A program made the position numbers and the translations under genes. Of a stretch of 64,000 nucleotides of DNA, positions 17,213-26,005 are shown one piece after another. Under the pieces are notes generated by a model. It was not told where the DNA came from and made no database searches. It saw nothing but the letters and a program-made list of their open reading frames with translations. Source of the DNA: Solimonas sp. (GTDB taxonomy: Bacteria; Pseudomonadota; Gammaproteobacteria; Nevskiales; Nevskiaceae); contig JASBRP010000030.1 of NCBI GenBank assembly GCA_030149365.1, positions 1-64,000 on the forward strand, written 5' to 3'. Position 1 is the first letter of the stretch. Each line of letters opens with the position of its first letter.

Positions 17213-18364
17213 CTAGCGCCCCACCAGCGAGCGCGCAATCACTTCCTTCATGATCTCGTTGGTGCCGCCGTAGATGCGCTGCACGCGGGCGTCGGTCCAG
17301 TAGCGCGAGATCGGGTATTCGGCCATGTAGCCGTAGCCGCCGAAGAGCTGCAGGCAGGCATCCACTACGCGGCATTCCATCTCACTGCTGGCGAGCTTGA
17401 GGATGGCGGCGGTGGGCACGTCGAGCTTGCCTTCCTCGTACAGGCGGCAGCACTTCTCGTAGAAGGCGCGCGTGGTCTCGACGTCGGTCTTGATCTTGGC
17501 CAGTTCGAAGCGGGTGTTCTGGAAGCTGGCGACGGTCTGGCCGAAAGCCTTGCGGCTGGTGACGTATTCGATGGTGCGCTGCAGGGCGCCCTCGGCGTGC
17601 GCGACGGCGGCCACCGCCAGCATCAGGCGCTCGCGCGGTAGTTCGTCGATCAGGTGGCCGAAGCCGCCGCCGAGGCGGCCCAGCACGGCGTCGGGGCCGA
17701 GGCGGACGTCGTCGAAGAACAGCTCGGAGGTGTCGGCGGCGTGCATGCCGATCTTCTCCAGGTTGCGGCCGCGACGGAATCCGGGCAGCTCGGAGTCCAC
17801 CAGGAACAGGGTCATGCCCTTGGCGCCGGCCTTGGTGTCGGTCTTGGCGGCCACGATCACCACGCCGGCGTGCTGGCCGTTGGTGATGAAGGTCTTGGAG
17901 CCATTGAGGCGCCAGCCGTCGCCGTCGGGCACGGCGGAGGTGCGGATGGCCTGCAGGTCGGAGCCGGTGCCGGGCTCGCTCATCGCCAGCGCACCGAAGC
18001 ATTCGCCGGTGGCCATGCGCGGCAGGTATTTCTGCTTCTGCGTTTCCGTGCCCAGGTGCAGGATGTAGGGGGCGACGATGTCGGAGTGCATCATCATGTT
18101 GGAGGTCAGCGACATGTAGCCCAGCCGCGCGCTCTCCTCGGCGATGGCGAAGGAGAACGCCAGCGGGGCGGCGCTGCCGCCGTATTCCTCGGGCAGGTCC
18201 ACGCACAGCAGGCCGGCGGCGCCGAGCTTGCCGTACAGCTCGCGCGGGACGATGCCGGCCTTCTCCCACTTCTCGTAGTGGGGCTCCACCTCGTCGGCGA
18301 GGAAGCGGATGACGGTGTCGCGCCAGGAGGCGAGCTCGGCGCTGTTGGAGTCTGCGAAGGCCAT
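17213..18364 (-). CDS. Acyl-CoA dehydrogenase
   Basis: 383 residues with the three-domain fold of the family. FAD/substrate signature ALAMSEPGTGSDLQAIRTSA is near residue 125, and the C-terminal signature is LQLFGGYGYMAEYPISRYWTDARV, ending in GGTNEIMKEVIARSLVGR. It oxidises an acyl-CoA to the 2-enoyl-CoA in the cytoplasm with ETF as acceptor. The YGGTNE ending, with Gly where medium-chain enzymes carry the base Glu, implies the catalytic Glu is elsewhere, as in some long- or branched-chain enzymes. The gene is alone between the protease block and the fsr terminator. Confidence 0.92.
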   Translation of the reverse strand: MAFADSNSAELASWRDTVIRFLADEVEPHYEKWEKAGIVPRELYGKLGAAGLLCVDLPEEYGGSAAPLAFSFAIAEESARLGYMSLTSNMMMHSDIVAPYILHLGTETQKQKYLPRMATGECFGALAMSEPGTGSDLQAIRTSAVPDGDGWRLNGSKTFITNGQHAGVVIVAAKTDTKAGAKGMTLFLVDSELPGFRRGRNLEKIGMHAADTSELFFDDVRLGPDAVLGRLGGGFGHLIDELPRERLMLAVAAVAHAEGALQRTIEYVTSRKAFGQTVASFQNTRFELAKIKTDVETTRAFYEKCCRLYEEGKLDVPTAAILKLASSEMECRVVDACLQLFGGYGYMAEYPISRYWTDARVQRIYGGTNEIMKEVIARSLVGR

Positions 18365-18483
18365 GGTCGGAGCGGGGGTTGGTCAGGGAATGACCGGCAT
18401 CCTAGGGCGCGGCTGGTGAGCCTGCCTCACCGTTTCGGAGGATGGCGCCACGTGCGGGGCCGAAGCAGGCTTCGCCGCTCATG

Positions 18484-18520
18484 AAAAAGGGCCGGGGCAT
18501 ATCCTGCCCCGGCCCTTTTT
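18484..18520 (-). terminator. Strong intrinsic terminator after fsr
   Basis: An 11-bp stem GGGCCGGGGCA/TGCCCCGGCCC with a 5-base loop, flanked by A5 on one side and T5 on the other, so it can work in both directions. It lies 14 bases past the stop of the MFS gene on the minus strand and separates it from the acyl-CoA dehydrogenase promoter. Confidence 0.88.
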
Positions 18521-18533
18521 CGTTGGCCGCCGA

Positions 18534-19751
18534 TCAGCCCCGCGCTTCGCGCGTGTCCGGCAGCAGCACCGTGAGCAGGCCGATGGCCGGCAGGAAGGCG
18601 CAGACCTGGTAGACGAAGCCGATGCTGGTGGCGTCTGCCAGCAGGCCCAGCACGGCGGCGCCGACGCCGCCCATGCCGAAGGCGAAGCCGAAGAACAGGC
18701 CGGCGACGGTGCCGGTGCGGCCCGGCAGCAGTTCCTGCGCGTAGACCACGATGGCCGGGAAGGCGGAGGCCAGGATGAAGCCGATAGGCACGGTCAGCAC
18801 GCTGGTCCAGAACAGGTTGGCATGCGGCAGCAGCAGGCTGAACGGCAGCACGCCCAGGATCGACACCCAGATGATCGGCTTGCGGCCGAAGCGGTCGCCC
18901 AGGGGGCCGCCCGCCAGCGTGCCCGCCGCGACCGCGCCCAGGAACAGGAACAGGTGCAACTGCGCCGACTGCACCGACACGCCGAAGCGCTCGATCAGGT
19001 AGAAGGTGTAGTAGCTGGTGATGCTGGCCATGTAGAAGAACTTGGAGAAGATCAGCGCCAGCAGCACACCCACCGCCAGCATCACGCGGCCCCGCGACAG
19101 CGGCACCAGGGCGGCGGCGGCCTGCGAGGCGCGGGGCTTGAGGCGCGCCAGGCCGTGGCGCGCGGTCCACAGGCCGACGTTCCACAGCAGCAGCATCCCC
19201 AACAGCGCGAACAGCGAGAACCAGGCGACGCTGTGCTGGCCGAAGGGCAGCACGATGAAGGCGGCCAGCAGCGGGCCGACGGCAGAGCCGGCGTTGCCGC
19301 CCACCTGGAACAGCGATTGCGCCAGGCCGTGCTTGCCGCCCGAGGCCATGCGCGCCACGCGCGAGGATTCCGGGTGGAACACGGAGGAGCCCGTGCCGAC
19401 CAGCGCGGCGGCCACCAGCAGCGCGGTGAAGCCGCTGGCATAGGCCAGGCCCAGCAGGCCCACCAGCGTGAAGCCCATGCCCACCACCAGGGAGTAGGGC
19501 TGCGGCTTGCGATCGGTGTAGTGGCCGATCATCGGCTGCAGCAGCGAGGCGGTGACCTGGTAGACGAAGGTGAGCATTCCGATCTGGCCGAACGTGAGGC
19601 CGTGCGAGTCCTTCAGGATCGGATAGATCGAAGGCAGCAGCGACTGCATCATGTCGTTGAGCAGATGGCAGAAGCTGATCGCGGTGATGATGCCGAAGGC
19701 GGTGCTTTCGGCGGAGGGCTGCGCCTGTGGCGCGGCGGCGATGTCACTCAT
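18534..19751 (-). CDS. fsr: MFS efflux transporter of the fosmidomycin-resistance (Fsr) type
   Basis: 405 residues, 12 hydrophobic segments. Close to the E. coli Fsr pattern: SFCHLLNDMMQSLLPSIYPI in helix 1, then ALVGTGSSVFHPESSRVARM and GGKHGLAQSLFQVGGNAGS. Fsr is an inner-membrane drug/proton antiporter giving fosmidomycin tolerance; the natural substrate is unknown. It has a divergent AraC-type regulator 121 bases away that is probably its controller, and a strong terminator behind it. Confidence 0.88.
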   Translation of the reverse strand: MSDIAAAPQAQPSAESTAFGIITAISFCHLLNDMMQSLLPSIYPILKDSHGLTFGQIGMLTFVYQVTASLLQPMIGHYTDRKPQPYSLVVGMGFTLVGLLGLAYASGFTALLVAAALVGTGSSVFHPESSRVARMASGGKHGLAQSLFQVGGNAGSAVGPLLAAFIVLPFGQHSVAWFSLFALLGMLLLWNVGLWTARHGLARLKPRASQAAAALVPLSRGRVMLAVGVLLALIFSKFFYMASITSYYTFYLIERFGVSVQSAQLHLFLFLGAVAAGTLAGGPLGDRFGRKPIIWVSILGVLPFSLLLPHANLFWTSVLTVPIGFILASAFPAIVVYAQELLPGRTGTVAGLFFGFAFGMGGVGAAVLGLLADATSIGFVYQVCAFLPAIGLLTVLLPDTREARG

Positions 19752-19872
19752 GGAAACTCTCCGGGTCCGTCCGGGAGCAAAGGAGGCTCCTGGCGATGGC
19801 GCGGCAGGTTACGCGCTATGATCTGTCCCGCTTGCGTGCCTGGGCACGTTTTTGTCGAGATCGGGCCAAAAG

Positions 19873-20652
19873 ATGTGGGACGTCCATTACCAGCCGCTAT
19901 ACGACCAGGTGGCCAGTGCCGTGGTGGCGATCGGCAACCGCTATGTGGCCGGCCACGTGGTGCAGCCGCATTCGCACCGGCGCTCGCAGCTGCTCTATGG
20001 CGCCACCGGCGTGATGATGGTGGTGACGGAGCACGGCGCCTGGGTGGTGCCGCCGGAGCAGGCGGTGTGGCTGCCGGCCGGCGAGGTGCACAGCGTGCAC
20101 ATGACCATGGGACCAATGGAGACGCACAGCGCCTTCGTCTGGCCCGACGCGATACCGGGCCTGCCGCAGCACTGCCAGGTGGTGGGCATGTCGCCGCTGA
20201 TGCGCGAGCTGCTGCGCGAGTCCATCGACGTGCCGCTGGAGTACGACGCGCAGGGCCGCGACGGCTTGCTGATGCTCCTGCTGCAGCAGGAGATGACGCG
20301 GCTGCCGGTGTTGCCGCTGTCCCTGCCCTTCCCCCGGGACCAGCGCCTGGCGAAACGCTGCCGGCGCCTGCTGGACCAGCCGACGCCGCACGACAACATC
20401 GACCAGTGGGCCGAATCGCTGGAGATGAGCCGCCGCGCCTTCACGCGCCTGTTCCGCGAGCAGACCGGCATGAGCTTCGCCGAGTGGAAGCAGCAGGCCT
20501 GCCTGTTCGCGGCGCTGCCGCGGCTGGCGGCGGGAGAGGCGGTGACCACCGTGGCGCTGGACCTGGGCTATGACAGCCCGGCGGCTTTCACCGGCATGTT
20601 CCGGCGGGCGCTGGGCGCGCCGCCGAGCCGGTATTTCAGGCAGCGGAGCTGA
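19873..20652 (+). CDS. AraC-family regulator with cupin sensor, divergent from fsr
   Basis: 259 residues from ATG 19873 (MWDVHYQPLYDQ). A non-ATG in-frame start seven codons upstream is less likely. An N-terminal cupin (about 15-90) contains VQPHSHRRSQLLYGATGVM and WLPAGEVHSVHM, and a C-terminal AraC HTH (about 160-258) ends in YDSPAAFTGMFRRALGAPPS. The arrangement is like NimR-type regulators that control a divergent MFS pump. The shared region 19752-19872 should hold its operator. Confidence 0.87.
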   Translation: MWDVHYQPLYDQVASAVVAIGNRYVAGHVVQPHSHRRSQLLYGATGVMMVVTEHGAWVVPPEQAVWLPAGEVHSVHMTMGPMETHSAFVWPDAIPGLPQHCQVVGMSPLMRELLRESIDVPLEYDAQGRDGLLMLLLQQEMTRLPVLPLSLPFPRDQRLAKRCRRLLDQPTPHDNIDQWAESLEMSRRAFTRLFREQTGMSFAEWKQQACLFAALPRLAAGEAVTTVALDLGYDSPAAFTGMFRRALGAPPSRYFRQRS

Positions 20653-20709
20653 GGGACGCGCAATCCGCGAGCGGCGGCGCGTGATTCATCGGCAGTCCCT
20701 CACCCCCAG

Positions 20710-20732
20710 CCCCTCTCCCGGAGGGAGAGGGG
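20710..20732. repeat. CCCCTCTCCC/GGGAGAGGGG palindrome between convergent genes
   Basis: A 10-bp perfect stem with loop GGA, preceded by CCCTCACCCCCAGC, lies between the ends of the AraC gene and the HopJ gene. It is one member of a palindrome family that recurs after stop codons in this window. Confidence 0.7.
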
Positions 20733-20747
20733 AGAAAACCTTTGCGG

Positions 20748-21092
20748 TCAGAGCGGCTTCAGCGCCTCGCCCTCGAAGGACACGCCGGCCCAGCCGCTGC
20801 GCATGAAGTTGCGGATGTTCTGGTGATCCGTGGCGTCCGGGTGCTGCAAGACGTCTTCGCGGTAGTAGCGGCCGAAGCAGGCCAGGGTCTGGGCCTCGCT
20901 GAAATCCTGCAGCCTGGCGAACGAGAAGATCTTGCAGGAGCCGCCGTTCTGGCCGGCGGCATTCTCCACCTCGCCGTTGCGGAAGGCGGTGGGGGTGTAG
21001 ACGTACGTCGCCTCGATGGCGGCGATGGTGTCGGCGAACTCCAGGGTCTCGGGGGATTCGCGCAGCTTCTGCAGGAAGGACGGGAGGCTCAT
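20748..21092 (-). CDS. HopJ-domain protein
   Basis: 114 residues matching the HopJ type III effector domain family: FLQKLRESPETLEFADTIAA, then YTPTAFRNGEVENAAGQN, CKIFSFARLQDFSEAQTLAC, and HQNIRNFMRSGWAGVSFEG at the end. The family was named from a Pseudomonas effector, but it is a widespread soluble protein in non-pathogens with no known activity. No secretion signal or type III genes are present here. It follows the ATC-hydrolase-like gene by 30 bases and is probably in one operon with it. Confidence 0.85.
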   Translation of the reverse strand: MSLPSFLQKLRESPETLEFADTIAAIEATYVYTPTAFRNGEVENAAGQNGGSCKIFSFARLQDFSEAQTLACFGRYYREDVLQHPDATDHQNIRNFMRSGWAGVSFEGEALKPL

Positions 21093-21122
21093 GTCGATGT
21101 GTCGGTGGAACGGCCGGCGATT

Positions 21123-21716
21123 CTAAGACTTGTGGAAGCGGAAGTCGCAGAGTGGATAGCCGTTGGCGATGGTGCGCTCGCGGCTCAACGACACGCCCCA
21201 GTCGCGGGCCATCAGGAAGTCCAGGCTGCAGGCAGCGTGATGCGTGAGCTGCGGCATGCCCTGGGCCTTGAAGTAGTCCGCCAGCGGGCAGGCCGTGACC
21301 TCGAAGCTGACGTTGCCGCCGTCCGCGACCGGGTGGCGGCGGAAGGGGCGCGTGAACAGCAGGGTGAACAACAGGTCGGTCACCAGGCGCACGCGCGGCA
21401 GGGGCTCGATGCCGCGCAGGCGAGTGATGCTGAAGGCGACGCCGATGCCGGGCCCGAAGATGCTCCAGTTGACCTGGCGCACCATCGCGCCCGCGGCGTC
21501 CGGTGTCAGGCCCGATTCGCACAGCGCCTGGTACAGCGCGCGGCTCCAGGCCATATAGCGCAGCATCAACGCCAGGCCCGGCAAGCCCACGCGCTGCGGC
21601 GGTGGAAGGCCGGAGCGGATCGCGCGGGTTTGCGTCCACAGGGCATCCGGACGCGCGAGGCCGGCGCGGTGCACGGCGCGGCGATAGGCCAGCCTGGGGA
21701 AGAGCAGTAGCAGCAT
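21123..21716 (-). CDS. L-2-amino-thiazoline-4-carboxylate hydrolase family protein
   Basis: 197 residues. The C-terminal half carries the family motif VTACPLADYFKAQGMPQLTH, followed by ACSLDFLMARDWGVSLSRER and GYPLCDFRF, with the conserved cysteines. The founding enzyme opens 2-amino-thiazoline-4-carboxylate to cysteine derivatives, but most members are untested. One possible membrane segment lies at 105-120. It is the first gene of a likely two-gene unit with the HopJ-domain gene. Confidence 0.8.
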   Translation of the reverse strand: MLLLLFPRLAYRRAVHRAGLARPDALWTQTRAIRSGLPPPQRVGLPGLALMLRYMAWSRALYQALCESGLTPDAAGAMVRQVNWSIFGPGIGVAFSITRLRGIEPLPRVRLVTDLLFTLLFTRPFRRHPVADGGNVSFEVTACPLADYFKAQGMPQLTHHAACSLDFLMARDWGVSLSRERTIANGYPLCDFRFHKS

Positions 21717-21807
21717 GTGCCGGATTCTACGAGGATCGGGGCGGCAGGTGCGGCGGGCAGGGCTTCGCTATGCTTCCGGCGCCCGATTCCCCAAAGGTAG
21801 CCCTGGC

Positions 21808-22146
21808 ATGCCGCGCAAGTCCCAGACCATCGTGATCCGTGAAGGCGACAGCGCCACGTCGCCTGAGGTGCTGCACGATGAGACGCATTGCATGCATGCG
21901 CACTTCGACGCGGACCGGCATTGCATCAACCTGGATTTCTCCTCGCGCGAGGCGCTGCGCGACTTTGCCCTGTCGCTGCTGCAGGAGGCGAGCTTCGGCC
22001 ACAGCGGGCAGCTGGAGTTCTATCCGCTGAAGATGCCCGGCCGCAAGGAGATGGTGGTCAACGGCGTGCGCCTGACCGAGGAAAGCTCGCGCGTCTTCGT
22101 GTTCTACGACGAGCGCCGCATCGAGCAGCGGACGAAGGCGACGTGA
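21808..22146 (+). CDS. Hypothetical protein, 112 residues
   Basis: Starts MPRKSQTIVIREGDSATSPE (ATG 21808). Contains VLHDETHCMHAHFDADRHC and a mixed alpha/beta pattern ending with a charged tail; small and soluble. I do not recognise a family. The His/Cys-rich segment (about residues 25-40) could bind a metal. It is followed by the cupin gene after 67 bases on the same strand. Confidence 0.7.
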   Translation: MPRKSQTIVIREGDSATSPEVLHDETHCMHAHFDADRHCINLDFSSREALRDFALSLLQEASFGHSGQLEFYPLKMPGRKEMVVNGVRLTEESSRVFVFYDERRIEQRTKAT

Positions 22147-22213
22147 ATGCGGATGTAAATCCGGGGTTCAGGTGGGCTGCGCTATGAAGGCAGGGGTCCA
22201 AGGAGGACAAGCC

Positions 22214-22561
22214 ATGCCCAGCCAGCACAAGGTACTGCGCTTCGGAAAGGGATTCCGGGTCGCGATCAAGAACGCCCGCGCGGAAGCAGCGGAGATGGTG
22301 ATTCCACCGGGCGATGCCGAAGGCGATGAGAATAACCGCCACCGCGGTGCGGACCAGTGGCTGTACGTGGTCAGCGGCAGCGGCAAGGCTCGTGTCGGTG
22401 AGAAGACGCTACGGCTGAAAGCCGGATCGCTGTTGCTGATCGAGCACGGCGACACGCACGAGATCCGCAACACCGGCCGCACGCTGCTGCGCACCCTCAA
22501 CTTCTACGCGCCGCCGGCCTATGGCAAGAAGGGGCGGACGTTGCCGCCGGGCAAGCGCTGA
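22214..22561 (+). CDS. Small cupin-domain protein
   Basis: 115 residues with a full AGGAGG about 7 bases before ATG 22214. Single cupin barrel: HRGADQWLYVVSGSGKARVG is motif 1 and AGSLLLIEHGDTHEIRNTG is motif 2, keeping the metal-binding histidines of the fold (motif 1 has RHRGADQ rather than the classic HxH). Probably a small metal-binding enzyme or sensor. It ends 3 bases before the stop of the convergent YqaA gene. Confidence 0.8.
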   Translation: MPSQHKVLRFGKGFRVAIKNARAEAAEMVIPPGDAEGDENNRHRGADQWLYVVSGSGKARVGEKTLRLKAGSLLLIEHGDTHEIRNTGRTLLRTLNFYAPPAYGKKGRTLPPGKR

Positions 22562-22564
22562 GGC

Positions 22565-22990
22565 TCAGAGCGTGAGCGCCGCCAGCACCAGGTAGCGCCC
22601 CAGCTTCGCCACGGTCACCAGCAGCAGGAACACCGGCAGCGGCTCACGCAGCATGCCGGCCACCACGGTCAGAGGATCGCCGATGATCGGCACCCAGCTC
22701 AGCAGCAGGGACCAGCGGCCATAGCGGTGATACCAGCGCTGCGCCCGTTCCAGCATCGGACCCTGCCGCGGCGCCCAGCGCGAGGAGGCGCCGGCGAGGC
22801 CGCGGCCCAGCAGCCAGTTGACCACCGCGCCGAGCACGTTGCCGACGGTGGCGACGAGCAACAGCGTCCAGGGCGTGTAGCCGGCCAGCAACAGGCCCAC
22901 CAGCACGGCCTCGGACTGCGCGGGCAGGATCGTGGCAGCGAGGAAGGCGGAGAGGAAAAGGCCGGCGTGGGCGGCGAGTTCGGCGCTCAA
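22565..22990 (-). CDS. YqaA/DedA-related membrane protein, TTG start coupled to MOSC gene
   Basis: 141 residues beginning with TTG at 22990, which overlaps the TGA of the MOSC gene (TTGA); no ATG or GTG is better placed. It is a small membrane protein of the SNARE-associated/VTT family: AATILPAQSEAVLVGLLLAG, NVLGAVVNWLLGRGL and GRWSLLLSWVPIIGDPLTVVAGM. The family is linked to lipid flipping and envelope integrity. The start-stop overlap indicates coupled translation. Confidence 0.8.
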   Translation of the reverse strand: MSAELAAHAGLFLSAFLAATILPAQSEAVLVGLLLAGYTPWTLLLVATVGNVLGAVVNWLLGRGLAGASSRWAPRQGPMLERAQRWYHRYGRWSLLLSWVPIIGDPLTVVAGMLREPLPVFLLLVTVAKLGRYLVLAALTL

Positions 22991-23436
22991 GGCAGGGCGA
23001 CCACGGCATCGCCGGACTGCAGCAACCCGCCCTTGACGATGCGGCAACGCAGCCCTCCGCGGCGCACGAAGAAGCGCACGGCCTCGAACTGCGTGCGCTC
23101 GCCGAACAGGCCGCAGGGTTCGCAGAGGTCCAGGCCTTCCAGCTCCACTTCACCGACGCAGAACCGGCGGCCGCAGAGTTCGTTGAGGCGCACGCCGCTG
23201 GTGACGAGGTTGCGGCGCGGCTCGTGCAGGGCCATGGGCTGGCCGCTGGATTCGACGTAGGCCTCGATGTTCTCCAGCTCGATCAGGGTGAGCTGGTAGT
23301 CGGGGGATTCGCGGTTGGCGACGTCGGCGTAGCGGTCGCCGCGCAGGCCACAGCCGGCGATGGCCTCGGCCTGCGCCTGCTCTTCCATCGCTGCGCCGCG
23401 CGCCGGGGCGATATAGATGTGCCGGATGGTTCCCAT
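22987..23436 (-). CDS. MOSC-domain protein
   Basis: 149 residues. MOSC core: AIAGCGLRGDRYAD near residue 27, QLTLIELENIEAY, RRNLVTSGVRLNEL and GLDLCEPCGLF with the conserved cysteine, then RGGLRCRIVKGGLLQSGD. MOSC proteins bind molybdenum cofactor or carry sulfur; standalone ones are often untested molybdo-enzymes such as YiiM-like reductases. It is the first gene of a coupled pair with the YqaA gene. Confidence 0.88.
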   Translation of the reverse strand: MGTIRHIYIAPARGAAMEEQAQAEAIAGCGLRGDRYADVANRESPDYQLTLIELENIEAYVESSGQPMALHEPRRNLVTSGVRLNELCGRRFCVGEVELEGLDLCEPCGLFGERTQFEAVRFFVRRGGLRCRIVKGGLLQSGDAVVALP

Positions 23437-23574
23437 GACGGCGGCATCCTACCGCAAGGCCGGGGGTGTTCAGGAGGAGTTCAGGCGCCTGGATCGACAG
23501 TGGAACCCTGCAGCGGTGGCGCCAAGGATGGCGCAACCCACACGCCGCAGGCCACGAACCCCAGGGAGCTTTTC

Positions 23575-23925
23575 ATGGACGAGAACCCGACCCTTGCGTT
23601 GTGCCAGGAGCTCTATCGCTACGCCAAGGCCGACCCCGGCAGCGGCGTGGCGAACCTGATCCGGACCGCGGAAATCTGCCAGAAGATCTACGAGCGGAGC
23701 CCGAACCTGGTGCTGCTCAAGCACCTGCGCCGTTTGCAGACGCTGATGTCCGACTGGACTGCGCCGCGGGGCTGGATGAACTACGGCCATGGTCCGATCG
23801 TGCTGCGCGGCGAGCTGGTGGAGGTGATTTCCGCCATCGCCGAGGTGGCCGGACCGCGGCGTGCGCCGACGCTGCCGACCCTGCAGCGTCCGGTGGCGGT
23901 GGGCGGCGCGCTGCGGGCGCGCTAG
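23575..23925 (+). CDS. Hypothetical protein, 116 residues
   Basis: AGGGAG lies 6 bases before ATG 23575. The product (MDENPTLALCQELYRYAKAD) is soluble and helical in its first 70 residues, with a hydrophobic C-terminal third. No recognised family. It is 22 bases upstream of the YihY-like gene and probably cotranscribed. Confidence 0.68.
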   Translation: MDENPTLALCQELYRYAKADPGSGVANLIRTAEICQKIYERSPNLVLLKHLRRLQTLMSDWTAPRGWMNYGHGPIVLRGELVEVISAIAEVAGPRRAPTLPTLQRPVAVGGALRAR

Positions 23926-23947
23926 CACCCACCCTCGCCAGTCTTCC

Positions 23948-24814
23948 ATGCCGGTGCAGATGCGGCAGTGGCTCGGCATCCTCAAGGATGCCGCGGGCCG
24001 CTGGAACGCGGACCGCAATGCCACGCAGGCCGCGGCGCTGGCCTTCTACACGGCGTTTTCGCTGGCACCGACGCTGGAGATCGTGATCGCGGTGGCCGGG
24101 GCGGTGTTCGGCCGGGAAGCCGCCGAGGGCCGGCTCTATGCGGAGATCGCCGGACTGATGGGACGCGATGGCGCATCCATCATCCAGACCATGGTGGCCA
24201 ACGCCTGGAAGGCCGACAACTCCGGTGTCGTGGCCCTGGCGTCGATCGGCGCCATCGTGCTGGGCGCCTCGGCGACGTTCTCGCAGCTGCGCATGGCGCT
24301 GAACCAGGTGTGGAACATCCGCCCCGTGGAAACCCCCTTGCTGCAGGACGTGCTGGACCTGGTGCGCACGCGCCTGCTGTCCTTCGGCCTGGTCATGGGG
24401 CTGGGTTTCCTGCTGCTGGTGCTGCTGGTGGCGGATACGGCGCTGGGCCTGCTGCTGGAGCTGATCCGCGGCGGCTCCTGGCTGCTGACGCTGCTGCGCT
24501 CGGTGATGGCCCTGGCGCTGATGACACTGGCCTTCGCCGTGCTGATCCGGGAACTGCCCGATATGCGCCCATCCTGGCGCGGCGTGCTGCGCGGCGCGCT
24601 GGTGGCGGCGCTGCTGTTCTCCTTCGGCAAGCGGCTGTTCGGCCTCTACCTGGCGCAGGCCGGCACGGCCGATACCTTCGGCGCGGCCGGCTCGCTGGCG
24701 GTGATCCTGATGTGGTTGTATTTCTCCGCAGCGGTGTTCCTGTTCGGCGCCCAGGTGGCGGCGGCGCTGGAGCGCTCCGAGGGCCATGCGGCAGCCTCAG
24801 GTACAACACGCTAG
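23948..24814 (+). CDS. YihY/BrkB-family inner-membrane protein
   Basis: 288 residues from ATG 23948, about six membrane segments. Family marks: ATQAAALAFYTAFSLAPTLE near residue 20, GASATFSQLRMALNQVWNI, and the C-terminal GTADTFGAAGSLAVILMWLY. YihY/BrkB proteins were once called RNase BN or serum-resistance factors; the true function is unsettled and may be lipid or solute transport. It precedes the HDOD gene on the same strand. Confidence 0.88.
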   Translation: MPVQMRQWLGILKDAAGRWNADRNATQAAALAFYTAFSLAPTLEIVIAVAGAVFGREAAEGRLYAEIAGLMGRDGASIIQTMVANAWKADNSGVVALASIGAIVLGASATFSQLRMALNQVWNIRPVETPLLQDVLDLVRTRLLSFGLVMGLGFLLLVLLVADTALGLLLELIRGGSWLLTLLRSVMALALMTLAFAVLIRELPDMRPSWRGVLRGALVAALLFSFGKRLFGLYLAQAGTADTFGAAGSLAVILMWLYFSAAVFLFGAQVAAALERSEGHAAASGTTR

Positions 24815-24877
24815 GGCCTCAAGTCGGCGGCCCTGCTGCCGCTATCCCTCCGGATAGCCCTGAATCCGGAGACCGCC

Positions 24878-25708
24878 ATGGCCATTGCCGACGCCCAAAG
24901 CCTGCTGGACCACGTCAACAACCTGCCGACGGTGCCCAAGGCGATCCGCGACCTGATGGTGGAGTTCGACAAGCCGGAGACCGACGTGGATCGCGTGTCG
25001 CGCCTGGTGGGCACCGACCCGGTGCTGTCCGCCAAGCTGCTGCGCCTGGCCAACTCCGCCTTCTACCATCGCCCGGCGACGGTCACGCGGCTGCAGGATG
25101 CGGTGGTGTTCGTGGGCACGCATGCCACGCGCAACCTGGTGATGTCGGTGGGGCTTTCCGGGGCCATCCGCTTCCCGGCGGCATTCCCGGTGCAATCCTT
25201 CTGGCGCTACAGCCTGCACTCGGCGGTGGCGGCGCGGCACCTGGCGCAGGCCCTGCGCAGCGATGCCGAGACGGCCTTCGCCGTGGGCCTGATGCGGGCC
25301 CTGGGCGAGCCGCTGGCGGCCAGCGTGATCGGCGAGGACATGGCAGCGCTGGACCGGTTTTGTCCCTTTTATGACGAGGGGCGCACCGGGGCCGAACGCA
25401 GCCGCCTGGGCTTCACCTATGTGGACGTGACGGCGGCGCTGGCGGAACGCTGGAACTTCCCGCCGCCCATGGTGCGGGCGCTGCGTGAATCCCAGGGTGC
25501 GCCCGAGGGGCGGGAAGCGAAACTGGGCCAGTTGGTGGCGCTGGGGGCCTGGGTGGCTGGTGAGTTCGAGTGGCGCCGCAGCCCGCCCACGCAGCTGCCC
25601 CAGGTGATCTCGACGCGCCTGCGCGTGTTGGGACTGGAGGATTCGGCCCTGCACGACATGCCGTCGCTGCCGCACATGTCGGCGGGGCTGGAAGCCCTGG
25701 TGCACTGA
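24878..25708 (+). CDS. HDOD-domain signalling protein
   Basis: 276 residues, with the HDOD fold at about 10-200: LPTVPKAIRDLMVEFDKPET, ADPVLSAKLL-like GTDPVLSAKLLRLANSAFYH, and RLQDAVVFVGTHATRNLVMS. HDOD domains are non-enzymatic relatives of HD phosphohydrolases found in two-component and c-di-GMP networks. There is no attached output domain. It starts a group of three signalling-type genes ending with a GGDEF protein at 27765, which suggests one regulatory module. Confidence 0.9.
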   Translation: MAIADAQSLLDHVNNLPTVPKAIRDLMVEFDKPETDVDRVSRLVGTDPVLSAKLLRLANSAFYHRPATVTRLQDAVVFVGTHATRNLVMSVGLSGAIRFPAAFPVQSFWRYSLHSAVAARHLAQALRSDAETAFAVGLMRALGEPLAASVIGEDMAALDRFCPFYDEGRTGAERSRLGFTYVDVTAALAERWNFPPPMVRALRESQGAPEGREAKLGQLVALGAWVAGEFEWRRSPPTQLPQVISTRLRVLGLEDSALHDMPSLPHMSAGLEALVH

Positions 25709-26005
25709 GCCGGGCGTGGCAATCGCGTAAGCTGGGGGACAGGACCCGGGCGGACGGCTGATCGGCCGGCGATGGCACGCCCCGTGCGTGCCCGGTGGTC
25801 CGTTCAGACGCAGCATCTACCGGAGCGGCGCCACAGCGCCGGCAACCGCTTGAAACCCACCGTTTCCGTGACGCTGCGCCTGGCCTGGAAGCAGGGCGAG
25901 CTGCGCGTGGCCGAGCCGCTGCCGGTTGCACAGGAGCCGGTGGAGGTCGCGGCGGCGGCAGCCTCCCCTACCCCACCCGACCTCGATCCCCCCGGAGCAT
26001 CCAGC

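Noticed and set aside
20748..21092. HopJ protein as evidence of a type III secretion system
   Set aside because: The domain is common in non-pathogens and no secretion genes are present.
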